From: Sarocladium kiliense
Lineage: Eukaryota > Ascomycota > Sordariomycetes > Hypocreales > Sarocladiaceae
Direction: 5' to 3'
Length of the DNA stretch: 64,000 bases
Assembly: GCA_030734395.1 (NCBI GenBank)
Contig: JAUZTG010000042.1
Location: 682,001 to 746,000, forward strand
Shown here one piece after another: positions 23,130 through 34,271 of this stretch. Made by a program: the position numbers and the translations under genes. Numbering within the stretch: position 1 is the stretch's first letter; each line of letters begins with the position of its first letter. The notes under the pieces were generated by a model. It had not been told where the DNA came from, ran no database searches, and saw only the letters and a list, made by a program, of their open reading frames with translations.

Positions 23130-23699
23130 TTACTCGACGCAATCCTTCTTTCTGAGCAGCCTTTGTCCCTCGGCCTCTTCGGCTGGGTCGAGATCATCAC
23201 ATATCTCTTCGCATTGGAAGAATTCCAGTTCTTTCTGTATCTCAGCAAGCTCTTCACTTTGGTCATCAATCAAACGATGTATTCTCGCCACCAAGGCTGT
23301 TCCCATGTGGTCGACAAAGTCGCTGGTCTTCGGGACAGTAAGCTCCTGTAAGTCGCGCGTCAAGCATTGTGCTCTTGCTCGTGCTTGTGGTTCTGGCGTT
23401 TGATATGAAACCGATGCATCGCTTTGAGATGATATTCTCAAGGATGAGAAGGTCATTGCGAGCTGTGAAGTCGGCGATTCTTCCCACCGCCCGTCATTGC
23501 CGCATGTGTCTTCGTGGAAGATCACTGCTTCAGCAAGACAGGGCTTGGGAGGGGTGTTCGGTGGTGTCAAAATGCCTAAATGCGAACACCGCTGCTTACT
23601 TGGCCGATATTCTCTAGATGTTTGTGTCTTCAAGCTCGTTGGGGAGGTCCTGCTGTGGTCGACAGCTAAGTTGTCATGTTGATGGACCAAGGTGGACAT
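23130..23699 (-). CDS. Hypothetical 189-aa protein
   Basis: A single-exon frame from the ATG at 23699. I recognise no domain. The N-terminal 100 residues are polar and Pro/Ser/Thr-rich (LTPPNTPPKP), likely disordered. The C-terminal 70 residues are predicted helical (HRLIDDQSEELAEIQKELEFF) and could form a coiled coil, ending in a charged tail. No signal peptide or membrane segment, so nuclear or cytosolic. It sits between the copper transporter and the tyrosinase. Composition looks like a real fungal protein, but nothing else confirms it. Confidence 0.5.
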   Translation of the reverse strand: MSTLVHQHDNLAVDHSRTSPTSLKTQTSREYRPSKQRCSHLGILTPPNTPPKPCLAEAVIFHEDTCGNDGRWEESPTSQLAMTFSSLRISSQSDASVSYQTPEPQARARAQCLTRDLQELTVPKTSDFVDHMGTALVARIHRLIDDQSEELAEIQKELEFFQCEEICDDLDPAEEAEGQRLLRKKDCVE

Positions 23700-24075
23700 G
23701 ATTCGGTTGGGCTTTCCTTGATCAAGCCTCAATTATCGTAGATAGATAACCTGGACTGTGGTTTTATGTGAATGCTATCATTGAGAAATTGAGCCCACAG
23801 TTTTGGTATTCGTCGTTGTCTCATGTCGAGGATTATGTGTATAAATGCCTACTCTGTAGCCGCTGAGCGGTCTGTTCTGAGGATAGTTGCTGTTCATGGC
23901 CGCATGATGTTGGCCGCGAGTACGGAGTCTGGAGCGTAATTGAAACAGGTCATTTTCAGCCGGCCATCATTACGTGCAAAAGAATAGCACCATTTAAAGT
24001 TTTCTGATCGTAATGTCTCCCGCGGCCAAGGTGACCTTTCAAGCTTGAGAACAGGCGCAGGTCGAGCCTGCGCGC
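23700..24075. other. Intergenic, 5' of the hypothetical gene and 3' of tyrosinase
   Basis: A 376-bp gap with no coding signal. It contains the promoter of the hypothetical gene and the tyrosinase 3' UTR. Confidence 0.4.
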
Positions 24076-25468
24076 CTATACATAGACATAACAGAACTTC
24101 CCATCCATCGTGCTCAGCGCATCACCAATCGTGATCTGCTCTCCCATGACTTTCAGATCTAACGGGTCCTCCTTGGCCGTATCCCGACTTGGCGGGTCAT
24201 TGAACATCGTGATCGTCCCCGCGATCTCATTCGCTTGGTCCGGATGCAGCGACTGCCAAAGCCAGTAAACATGATCCACCATCGCATGATGCAGGAAGAA
24301 CGACGGATCATTGGTAGAAGTGAAGAAGTCGCTTGCATCGCCACCGGCCGCAAAGTGGCCAGATGAGTGCGTGCCCAGGAAGCCATCCTGGGGGCGGCCT
24401 TGCAACTCGTCCTGAAACAGCGCGATGGAGCCTGAGGCTTCGCCAACGGTGATATTCAGAAGACTCGAGGCTGTCATCCAATGTTCGGTCACGTAGCTGG
24501 TCAGGTCGCGACGGAGGCAACGGGGATTGTTGGCGTATGGGTCGGCCGAGACGGGTTCGTAGCCTTGCATGCCAGGTAAGATGGGCCCGAGGTTGATGGT
24601 TACGCTTTTTTGCAAACATCAGCTTTGTATGAATCATCAGGTGGGTAAATTGACGTACTCTTTGAAAGGGCCGGACTTGATACAACCACCACCTGCTCCA
24701 GAGGAAATATGCATCTGTCGACCAGGAGGGCCAACTATAAGACCGTCATGTTCCCAGAATTCGCCATCCCCACCCAAGCTGGTCTCACTGCCGTCAAAGA
24801 CAGGTGACTTGGTTAAGTCGTCCGCATGTTCGAACCAGTTCCAGTACTAGATGTTTCATATTAGTCTTGCATTGGGCCACGGATACTTGGTGGGTGCACT
24901 TACTGGCTGAGCACCCTCATAACCGCACTCGTCACGAAGAGTCTGCTCGTAGATCCAGACGAAGTACCGATGCCAGGTCAGGAAGTTGCCCTACAGTTGT
25001 CAGCGCAGTTCAAGGCAGTAAAGTTCGAATAGATGGCGTCGTACGGTTTGATGGATTTGTAGTGTCTGATTGATGTGAACAGCCACGAAATCATCATGAC
25101 GAGTCCGCGCACCATCAGCAAAGTCTCTCGTCTTCGCTGGCAAGTCAAACAGGCACTTGACAGCTTTGATGTAGTCCTTGCGCTCCTTTTTCTTCATCCG
25201 GTTCCTTGTTAATTTACGTCAGCTCTAAGTTGTTCCAATGTCTCGTTTGGTTGCAGTTCTCTTACCAGTCCTTGCGCTTTGTCGCGTTTTCCAGGGTGCA
25301 TCCTCCGTGATCTCCGGCCTCTTTCAGGTTTTGGAGAGCCTGTTTGTCCAGGTGCCTGAGAATGGTTATCGCATCCTTGCCAGATGACCCAGAGACTTGA
25401 CTCGTGGGCGAGGCGAGAATCGCATTGAAGAACAGGCCAGCCAGGGCCGTGATCATGGACATATGCAT
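24076..25468 (-). CDS. Secreted short-form tyrosinase (type-3 copper oxidase)
   Basis: A 388-aa copper enzyme from five exons (introns 25205-25265, 24991-25044, 24847-24903, 24605-24658). It has an N-terminal signal peptide (MHMSMITALAGLFFNAILAS). The CuA site is VHINQTLQIHQTGNFLTWHR (His 111, 119, 128). The CuB site is HSSGH with HHAMVDHVYW (about 292-324). Tyrosinases and catechol oxidases oxidise phenols to quinones, feeding melanin or other phenolics. It lacks the long C-terminal shielding domain of classical intracellular fungal tyrosinases. There is no Cys two residues before the second CuA His, so no thioether bridge of the usual type is seen. A nearby Ctr transporter and metalloreductase would supply its copper (inference). 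The first of three close N-terminal ATGs was chosen. Confidence 0.92.
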
Positions 25469-26887
25469 ATTCGCGACTGATTGACTTTGAGAGCAGCGTG
25501 GGAATCAATTGTCGGTCCAGAAACAAACAGCACGTCAGGGTTGGCACCGCCCTTTGAATAGGAAGCAAGACACATATAATGAGTTCAGTGAGTGCAAAGT
25601 CCTACGACGTACCATCGAGTATCCCGTCGGGATTCCGGTCCTTCATCCAGTCTATGTCCCCGACCCACGGGCATCTCCAGGGTCCCATTCTTCGCTTCAG
25701 ACCCCTACTGCCGAAGACAAAAAGTCTTCGATCCCGGCAAAGCGGGAAACTAAGACAGAGTAACCAGGAGGAAAAGCTGCCACCTCGAGACAGATCTTGA
25801 CAAGGGGAGAGGCGGTAGCTTGCAGGGCTAAGCCTTTTCCGCATGCAAGAGCGAGCCGCTCAGCGTAGCACTGCGCAAGCGAGAGGCCTTCAAAGATGCT
25901 GACATGCATATACATAGGACTCGAGGGAGACACAAAAATTGTCCATTTGCCTTTATCAGTTGGGGCGGGCAATTAAACGAATGACGGCTGGGCAGTTCTG
26001 TGCACACGTGTCAGAGTCTAGGACGCAAGTTGAGTATGAACCCTGGTGCTCGTAGAGAAATAACGAACGGGCGAGACTGACTCACCCAAATGCTTGGGAT
26101 CAAGTGCCGTGGTGAGAAAAGGCGGAGATGATGCTTTTACCCGTTATGTGTACCAAGGGATAGGGCCCAATCATGTAACAGCCGAGAAGAGAAATGGGCA
26201 AGCCGCCCGATGGGTGTTCCGCCCTCGCTTAGTTTCCGCTGACCTCTGGTGATGCTACGCTGCCAGATGCTTGTTTGTCCAGATCTGAGTTTGTTATCTT
26301 ATGCCCGAGTGTGGATGACTATGTATACTCACTGCGCTCCACGCCGCAAGTTAATATACACGCCGCGTATTCATCCCTAAACGAAATCGAACGTGCCTAT
26401 GATTAGGTTGTTCACTTCCCACCAATTGTTGTGCAATCCATCATCATTAAGTCGCTGTAAGCATGGCAAGGCATGTCTTAGCCAATGCTGATCTAAACTT
26501 CGTTATAGTGAGAGGGTGCAGCGAATTCATGCAGATCCTGTCCTCAACTCGTGGAAGAACTGGTCCCGCGCCATTTTGAGAGCAAGATCCACGCTAATTC
26601 AGATGCTACTTCCGGTTCTGTTGGTCAAACATGTTCTTACAAGACCCGCAAGCACCGTCCAGGTGTTGAAGCCTCATTGCAAGGATCATCAAGCCGCCCA
26701 TGGGTCAGGATAGTTACTACCCAAGCATCTCACCCCGGGAGCTACGGCAGGGGTTTCACCGTATTACCAGCGATCTTTGCGGCTTGTGTAACAGTCATGT
26801 CAATGTCATTTCTTTAGCTGTACATCAATCTCCGAGCCCAGAGATCAATCAAGCATAAGCAATCGAAAGAACACACTCTCATCAACC
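25469..26887. other. Gene-free 1.4 kb between tyrosinase and methyltransferase
   Basis: Promoter side of tyrosinase and 3' side of the methyltransferase. Several short frames exist, none with a domain or consistent splice structure. Confidence 0.4.
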
Positions 26888-27565
26888 TCACTTCCTCGCA
26901 ATCACCCACAAAAAAGTCTCCTCCGGCCCCTCTTCCACCACCTTGACCTCAACCTTCAATCCCGCCTCCTCCACAATCTTCACCGTCCCCTCCACGCCCA
27001 GCCCACTGAAATACACCCACCCTTTCTCATGTAGCCATTTCTCCATAACCATTCCCTTGGCCTCGTCTTTTCCAAAGACGGCGAGAAAACATCCGTCCTT
27101 CTCAAGCCAACCTGCGATGCGCTGAATCATCTCTACCTGCTCTTCCTGGGAGAGGTGGATGAGGCTGTACAGGGCGATGACGACGGTGCAAGAGCTTGGA
27201 GGAGTGTCGGCTGTTTCTTTGACCATGTCCCCGGCGATGAACGTAGCTCGGGGTTCGAACTCCTTCAAGTTCTCCTTGGCAAGCCCGATCTGCGTGTCTG
27301 ACAGGTCCAAAGCCGTGACCTTCAGCTCATCGTTCTTCTCCAGCAGGGTAGATAAAACTGGCACACCTGCACCACAGCCTAGCTCCAGAACATGCGCATT
27401 TTGTCCAGAAGTCAGCTGGGGGCACAGCTCGCACAGCTTGTCGAGGTACTTGTGACGGAGCGAGTGGTGTCGCACGGTCCAGGCGTTGTACTGAGGCGCC
27501 ATGGCGTCATAGGAGGCCTTGAGGCGGTCCTTGACATCAGCAGGGGCAGGGTGTGCAGCTTCCAT
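26888..27565 (-). CDS. Class I SAM-dependent methyltransferase
   Basis: A 225-aa intronless small-molecule-type methyltransferase. It opens with the helix YDAMAPQYNAWT common in this group. Motif I is HVLELGCGAGVPVL (residues about 57-70), followed by an acidic strand end ALDLSDTQI and motif III-like AGDM. Fold and length fit the Methyltransf_11/25 group. No signal peptide, so cytosolic. The substrate is unknown. It is the last gene of the copper/tyrosinase block and might act on a small phenolic product, but only proximity suggests this. Confidence 0.88.
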   Translation of the reverse strand: MEAAHPAPADVKDRLKASYDAMAPQYNAWTVRHHSLRHKYLDKLCELCPQLTSGQNAHVLELGCGAGVPVLSTLLEKNDELKVTALDLSDTQIGLAKENLKEFEPRATFIAGDMVKETADTPPSSCTVVIALYSLIHLSQEEQVEMIQRIAGWLEKDGCFLAVFGKDEAKGMVMEKWLHEKGWVYFSGLGVEGTVKIVEEAGLKVEVKVVEEGPEETFLWVIARK

Positions 27566-29244
27566 GATGATGGTGTTTTGAGGAAATTCGCGATGGTTCT
27601 CAGTCCGAAGGCTTAGAGGCAGGGGGTGTGCTTTTCTTAAAGCTCAGAACTAGATACGTCCTGGTATGTCTTTTTGTGTCTTTACTACGTGATGCTCACA
27701 GATTGAGTTTTGACGTTGCCTCTTAAGGAGATGATGTCTGACTTCAGTCTTCCATGACGTGAAGAAGATCAAGTCAGAAAGCGAACAGAACAAGGAGCGA
27801 AGCACGAATATATACCTCGTCGGAAGAGGGGTAAGCACTACTCACCCCCGCATCCGAGCTGACCGCCAGATAATTCACCTTCTACATAAAGTTAAGAGCG
27901 ATTTCACGTTCACAAGCAGGCAGACTATAAATAGATGATAAGAGGGTAGAGTGTGGTGATTGGCAAAGTGAAGCTGAGCATTTTCAACGTAGAGAAAAGC
28001 TAGGTATTTACAGGTGACATCTTTCGCCTTGCCAACCTCCAAAAAAAAATCCACCAAGCCTCGGTTGATTCTCATTTGTTTTTCCTCCCCTCAATAAACC
28101 GTCTCTCAAGAAATAAAAGGTCCCATCCAGTAGAATCGAAGAAATAATGTCATACTCAAGACTCCAAGCCATCGTCGTCCGAGGTAGGCGGTGCACACGA
28201 GAGTTCATTGGATACTGAGACCTCATGCTCCCAAAGTCCACAAGAGGAAAGGGAGCATGCAATAATGGCATCTCAAGTCAATGGTGCGATGAGACACCTC
28301 GTACTGGCCATATCCTCTTCCGACTCTCCCACCCGCCGGTATCGCAAAAGGGTATCGCAACCGAATTGAAAGAAAAGTGATTTGTTCTCATTCGTCAACG
28401 AAGAACATCGAAGCAGAATGTTTGAAAATAAGTTTTGGCGTCAAGGCCAACCCACATCTCAAATGAGTGGAGGGTCTGAGGCGACAGCCGTTGTCAAATA
28501 TGTCGAAGTGAAGGTTGGTCAGGCCAGCAGCGGTCCATAGTGTTGCGTGCACACCGGCAGCCTGATCGTTGTGGGAAGGGGGGAAACCGTAGTTCGCCTC
28601 AAAGATCCTCCTAGACCGATGAGATGCTTGCATTGAGATCGGCGCCACTGAGGGCGCCAGGTGGTGTTGTTGAAGTGTGAGGTAAGTATGTAAATGGAAG
28701 AAGAGGAGCAAGCATCGCCAAGCGATCCGAAAGAGGTCTACCCTTTCACACAAAATCCCAGGCAGACACAGATCGGCCAGCCAAAACGCATTTGTCGTCG
28801 GCGGTCGGCTGTTGATCTGGTGCTGGGTGCACTCGGTGTCGTGTCGCTGGTGGTTGGAATGAAACATTACATCCCACGTCTGTCTTGGACGCGCCGCGAA
28901 ACTTGGCAGGTCGACGCGCCCAAAGCAGCGCATGCGAAAGACGTGTCAGTAGAAATCGAATTTTTTAGCACCGTAGAGCGCCAGTGCTGAAGAAGAATTC
29001 CCAGAGACGCATTGTCTGTCGTAGGTCTGAGTCCGTAGATAGTTCGTCTCTCATGAAGAGTCGGGCGAAAGAAAAGAGGCTCTTGCATCGCAGAGTCCAA
29101 GAAGGTTGAAAATGACAAAGGAAATAAGTTGAATAGATGGTCGCATCGTCGAGTTCGTAATATGGCAGTTAATATCAGGCGCCACCTCGTCTCCTTTGCG
29201 CCGTTCTCCTTTGCTCGTCCACACAGCATACAGTGAGTGATGCC
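27566..29244. other. Gene-free 1.7 kb upstream of methyltransferase
   Basis: Promoter of the methyltransferase and 3' region of the wall-protein gene. One ATG frame of 181 codons on the minus strand (28388-28933) has unnatural composition and no domain, so it is not called. Confidence 0.4.
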
Positions 29245-29577
29245 TTACATGAGCGCGACAGCAGCCATGCCAGCCACGCCCACAAGGAACATGCGACCAG
29301 CATCAAGCGCGGATCCGGCGTTGTCCTCATCGACTGTGGTAGGCTCAGACTCGGGCTCGGAGCTGGTGGTGGTCTCGATGATGGTGCTGGAGCTGGGGGT
29401 GTGAGTGGCGGTAGAGTTATGGCCAGGCGTGGCAATGATGGTGTGAACCTCGGACAGAGTGTAAGTCTTAGTGAGAGTGGTGGTCGCAATGACAGTGGTC
29501 GTAGAGGTAGGCTCTCCCTCCTCCTGCGCAAGCGCAAGCGCCGGGAGGATGGCGAAGGCGATGGTAGACAGACGCAT
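29245..29577 (-). CDS. Small Ser/Thr-rich GPI-anchored-type cell-surface protein
   Basis: A 110-aa single-exon protein. Residues 1-17 form a signal peptide (MRLSTIAFAILPALALA). A Ser/Thr-rich centre has one N-glycosylation sequon (NST) and many O-mannosylation candidates. The last 20 residues are hydrophobic and preceded by small residues around DNAGSALDAG, as in GPI attachment signals. Such proteins sit on the plasma membrane or in the wall. I know no function. The ATG at 29577 is preferred because it starts the signal peptide directly; an upstream in-frame extension has no such feature. Confidence 0.75.
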   Translation of the reverse strand: MRLSTIAFAILPALALAQEEGEPTSTTTVIATTTLTKTYTLSEVHTIIATPGHNSTATHTPSSSTIIETTTSSEPESEPTTVDEDNAGSALDAGRMFLVGVAGMAAVALM

Positions 29578-31625
29578 TGTGGTTGCTAGTACTTGAGAAC
29601 GCAAAGGTACGATCGTCTGCGAAGGGTACAATGCGAGAGATGCTGATCTTTCCAAGGGGATATGACTCTGGGTCAAGAGAGCGTTGAATCAGATGAGCGA
29701 TAGTAGTCTTGCGACACGAGTTGCATAGAGCCGAAGATCGGTTTAGAAGTGGTTCTCTTTGTGAGCGCGCGCGGCGGCGATAGTATGTGCTTGGGTTGCT
29801 GAAGAGCGTGTGTTGTCGGACAGTCGATATCCAACAGTGAAGGTTCCTGTGAATGTACAGCAGCTGGTGCCGGGGGGTCGTGAGAGGTGTAAGAGCGAGA
29901 GAGCGCGAGACTTTGCCAACGAAGTCTGTGGGTTGAGGGAGTTTGGGGTGGAAGGATGGTGAGGGAGGATGTGAAACGGGAGATGTGTTGAAGGGAATTC
30001 CTTCTAAGATGCAGCCAGTGTGCCTTAGACGAGGGCGCCTCAGCGGCGGGAGGCGAGAATCAAGGCAAATTGCGCCTTGTTTTGCCCAGCCGAGGCGCTG
30101 TTTGAGTCAGGCGCGGTGCGAATGGGCGGGTGCCCCAAGAGGGAAACGGGATGGGCGGGTACCTGAGAGGAAGTGGGTCCTAGCGGGTGGATGCAGGTAC
30201 AGCGTTGCAGCGGTACAGTGCAAGGGACGGTGTTGTCTCGGCAGCTGTACAGTGCGCAACCCTCTATCGAGGTTATGCCCAAAGCATGCAGCCCGCCGCC
30301 GTGCTCTCTTGCTTCACCTGGCCCGGCACAGACAAAGCACACCGCTCTCCTTGATCCATTCACTCAATAATTACCCTCGTCTCCCTCGGGCTTTGTCTTG
30401 TCAGAGCGGTAGAGACACAAGCGACAGGTCGAGACACCTCACACTCATTTGCCGCCAAACCCTCCCCCCCAGCCGACCCCTCTCGGCCTATCGTCCAGCA
30501 CTAGGCGCAACAGCTCATTAAACCTCGTGGACCTCGACAAGGGCCTGTTTACTCTTCTCCTGCCAGATCAAGGACATGGCTCGTGCCGAATGGCGGGGAA
30601 AAGGCGCCTACTATCGACGATCCGGCTTCCCTCCAGTCGGCTTTCTCATTAAACCTGCTTTGCCTTCCCCCAGAATTTGATTGCCTCTTCATCACGCGCG
30701 ATATTAACACATGAACCAGGTTCACCCAGCGTTTTTCACCCCCTTTGCCCCTGATCGCTCTTCCGTTTCTCATGCGACTTGAGAACTATACAAACGAAAC
30801 TTGATCTCCCTTTGTCTTTAATTGAGTGAGCATTGACCCTTGCGACGTTCTTGTGAGGCGGTCGCAGGTGGTTGGCCGACTTGTCGCAGGTCGCGTCGCA
30901 GCATCGCAACATCCTTGCGCAAATGCCCTCTTCCTGGGGCTTCTATCGGCGCGATCCGGCAAAGCGCATTGATTGACTGTCGAGCGCTGCCACGCCGCCG
31001 CAACCAAATGTATTTCGCCTAAAAAGCATTACGTGCCAATCGCAAGAGTTTTCTCTAACTCTTCCCTCGCTTGCGCTGTTTATTCACACTAGAGTCGTTG
31101 TCAAGACGCCAGTGTCAAAATCTCGTTCGTTGTCGCGCCCAGGCCTCTGCCAGCGAATAGAGTCATCTCCACCGCAATGCTTGGCGTTGACACTGTCGAT
31201 CATTATCAATTGTCTCGCGCACTGTGCGGGACTAACTGAGATTTCCTCCCTTTGGCCAAGTGCCGAGTTTTCGCTGTTGTTGCCACCCTGGACCCCCCAT
31301 CATCAGATCCTCACAAGTCACGCAATCCACGTGCCTAACCCAATGCAGAGAATTAACGAAAATACTGCAGCAAACTTTTTAACGTTCTCGATTTTAGCTT
31401 TTGGTGATGAATAGTTCTTTTCCCAGATCTGTTTAGTGGTTTATTAGGGAGGTGGTTGGACGATACTGGAGCACCCTCCCTACGGTGTCACGACTTGACC
31501 AAAATCACATCAGAGCTCAATTCGTTCGGCACGCTATCTTTTCGACAGGCTGTCTTGAACACAGGGCGTTTACTTGTTCCATTGGAACTCGTCAACGTGC
31601 TACCATTCTCAGCCTGGCGGCATCG
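29578..31625. other. Gene-free 2 kb between wall protein and DUF202 gene
   Basis: No supported gene. It is the upstream region of the wall-protein gene and the 3' side of the DUF202 gene. TGAGTCA, the Gcn4/CpcA-type core, occurs at about 30103-30109. Pyrimidine-rich runs lie near 30360-30480. Confidence 0.4.
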
Positions 31626-32093
31626 TCATTGCTTTATTTCCTTCTTCTCATCACTCCAACCTCTTGCTGTCCCGGCTAAAACTCCTCCGCACAATGCACC
31701 CATTACAGTCCCTAAAGCTGCCACTCCACGATACGCGGGCGGAAACTCCCCCTTTTCCAACCGTCTTAATACCGTGAAATATCTCCTCGTCCCATAGATG
31801 ATTGACCCCGTCCCCAGAACCATCAAAGTACCAACCAGTATTCTCCTTGACAGCTGCTCATGTCCCCCCTCGTCCTGCTTCGCCTTTGCCACCACTTCAA
31901 CCTGCCTTCCTTCTGCTCGCGCAGATTCCGTCAACTCGAAGCGTGAGAAACGCTCGACGGCGATGCCGAGTGCGACGAAACCCAGCCCTGTGCGTGTCCA
32001 TGCTAGGTAGGTGCGCTCAGATGCGAGGTGATCCCGTGCCACTGAGCCAGTGTTCTTGAAGACGGGATCGGCCCATCTCGACCACGGTGCCAT
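31626..32093 (-). CDS. DUF202 integral membrane protein
   Basis: A 155-aa single-exon protein beginning MAPWSRWADPVFKNTGSVAR. The next segment ARDHLASERTYLAWTRTGLG is the DUF202 signature found in fungal and bacterial (YidH-like) small membrane proteins. Three hydrophobic segments follow, with a short polar loop after the first. The ATG at 32093 is chosen because homologues start with the same MAPW-type N-terminus; the frame upstream lacks another ATG. The function of the family is unknown. Confidence 0.85.
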   Translation of the reverse strand: MAPWSRWADPVFKNTGSVARDHLASERTYLAWTRTGLGFVALGIAVERFSRFELTESARAEGRQVEVVAKAKQDEGGHEQLSRRILVGTLMVLGTGSIIYGTRRYFTVLRRLEKGEFPPAYRGVAALGTVMGALCGGVLAGTARGWSDEKKEIKQ

Positions 32094-33049
32094 GCTGAAT
32101 GGGTTTAGCGATGTATACCTGGCCGATATCACAATGCTCGATCTCTCGGGACGCGTCCAATAAAGAGTATTTCCCGCGTCTCCGAAGGGGGGATCAGAGA
32201 CCGTTGGGCTCGATAGCGTCAAGAGTTAGAACCGCACCCTCCTAGCGAACCAGAGAAGTTGCGAGTCACGAAGCTCTTAGCACGCCAGACTGAGATCTCT
32301 TATGGAAGCTGTTCTTGAAATTGCTGGTGATGTCAATGACGTTTGGGCCGTTTCGTTGTCAGAGGCAAAAGATAATAACAGTGCCCCACCACAGCGATAT
32401 ACCCCCAATCCCTCAGCTACACATTAACATAAATCGACCCATGCAAGACAATACTCCACGATACTAGACCGAATCATCTACGAAATTTACAGCATCTGCA
32501 ATGTTTACATGATAATCATCAAGAGCCTTGGGTGCCTTAGCTCTGTAGTTGTTTGTTGTGCTGGGTCTGATGGCTTGCTGTCTCCTTGCTGATCAGCTAA
32601 AGCCACGTGATGATGTTGACTGTCAGCCTCGGCCAGATGATGCCTTGCTGAAACGAGCGAATCTGTTCACCCTCACAACCCTGATTCCCGACAGTATCTT
32701 AGCTGGGAGCGACGTCGAGGCGATCTTTCGCCTTTGGGTATGATTCAATGGACTTTTACAAACGGCAGCACGACCGAGGCAACGCACACTGGTCACCGCA
32801 AAATGGTAGACCCATCATCCAGGTGCATATGGAATTCTGACCTAACTTGGAACATATTTATGAGACTCGAAAAAGGGGATTTGCTCATCGATCATTTGCT
32901 TGACCTATGCAACCACAATGTGTAGCTACAAGTCGCTATTGCAAGTACATATCCAGGAGAATGTGCTGGATGCATCAGCGCATCGTCCAGCTAACAGAAA
33001 AGGCACAGTCCCCTGTGTCATCATCTTTCTCTCCACATCGACCAATGAT
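32094..33049. other. Intergenic region between DUF202 and mutarotase genes
   Basis: About 950 bp, the promoter of the DUF202 gene and the 3' region of the epimerase gene. No other coding signal seen. Confidence 0.4.
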
Positions 33050-34271
33050 CTATACAGTGCTAAAAGCATACTTCTGCATGTTGAGAAAGGGTTCCGTCTT
33101 AGTGTCATATACCTGGTAGTCTTCGCGACCCCACTGGGGCTGGTTGATGCCGTCGATCCACTAAGGGACACGATGTGAGCTAGGGATCTCATTCTACTTT
33201 CAAGGATCGGAGGACACTTACATCCTGAGTCTCAATGACCATGCAGCCAAACTGCTCGTAGGTGGTGTTGCCGTTGATGTGCTGCTGGTCCTGCTTGGCC
33301 TTGATTGAGCCGTCCTGGGTGTCGCAGGTATAGAGCTGAAGGGACTGCTGGTTGGTGTAGAGGGACATCTTGATGCCGGTGGCCGGGCTGGACCAGACAA
33401 GAGCCTCGCGGGAAGGGTCCCCGGGGCTCGCGGAACGGGGCAGGTCGAGAATGAACGCGTTGTCGTAGCCCAGACAGCCGGTGCCGCAGCCATTCACGGT
33501 TTTCTTGATATCCTTGCCGATCTTCTTGGGCTCGACAAAATCGAGAGGCGTGTTCTTGGTCAGGCTGATGTTGCCCGTAGGGATCTACCAGCCGTCGATG
33601 TTGATGTAGCGCTTGGCGGCAGGCATCTGTAGGGTGTCGTCGAGGATTGTGAGGGCCTCTTTGGAGACGAAAGCTCCGAGGTTCCAGTAGACGTGGTTGG
33701 CGATCATGATGGGCGTCCTGTCGCCTGTGGGAATAGAGGTAATGCGACTGTAGAAAGCGGGCTCGTCCGTGACGGTGTAGGTGGCCATGTTGACGACATC
33801 TCCGGGGAATCCCTCGTAGGCCTTGTCATAGAACAGGAAGGTGATGGAGTCTTCGGTGTGCTTGACGATGGTCCAGTTGCGCATATCGTAGCCGACATCA
33901 CCGCCATGCAGTGTGTCGTGATCATTCTCGTTGAGCGGCGTGTGATATGTATGGCCGTCAATCTCAAAGGTACCGTTCTTGATGCGGTTCGCATAGCGAC
34001 CGACGACAGCACCGAAGTAGTTACGCTGTGTGGTGTACTTCTGAGCGTTGTCGTAGCCCACGACAATGTCCTGCTGCGTGCCGTTGCGATCCGGAACCCA
34101 CATGTTGGTTAGCCGGGCGCCGTACGGCACAAAGGAGGCCGTAATGCCTTTGGCGCTGATGTTGTACTTGCGGAACGGGTCGCCAGAGAAGTCAGAGAAT
34201 GGCGAAGAGGTGTCACGGCTCTGGGCTGTGGAGACGAGCGCCGCGCACGCGACGATGGCCAACCACTTCAT
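33050..34271 (-). pseudogene. Secreted aldose 1-epimerase (galactose mutarotase) with in-frame TAG
   Basis: The frame encodes a secreted galactose-mutarotase-like enzyme of about 386 positions, which interconverts alpha and beta anomers of aldoses. It has a signal peptide (MKWLAIVACAALVSTAQS), the catalytic-region motifs DHDTLHGG and ANHVYWNLG, and the C-terminal VIETQD with the catalytic Glu. An intron at 33161-33221 joins to WIDGINQPQWG. Codon 229 (33585-33587) is TAG within the conserved DG-x-x-IPTG turn. The frame is otherwise open on both sides and well conserved, and a T-to-A change of TTG (Leu) would explain it. No intron of workable size removes it. It is therefore a recent nonsense pseudogene, a strain-specific allele, a sequencing error or a readthrough gene. 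Without readthrough the product lacks the catalytic Glu. Confidence 0.75.

Noticed and set aside
27241..27275. GGGGTTCGAACTCC resembling a tRNA B box
   Set aside because: It lies inside the methyltransferase coding frame and lacks the rest of a tRNA.
28388..28933. 181-codon ATG frame on the minus strand
   Set aside because: His/Arg/Trp-rich composition, no domain, no splice support; it lies in the 3' flank of the wall-protein gene.
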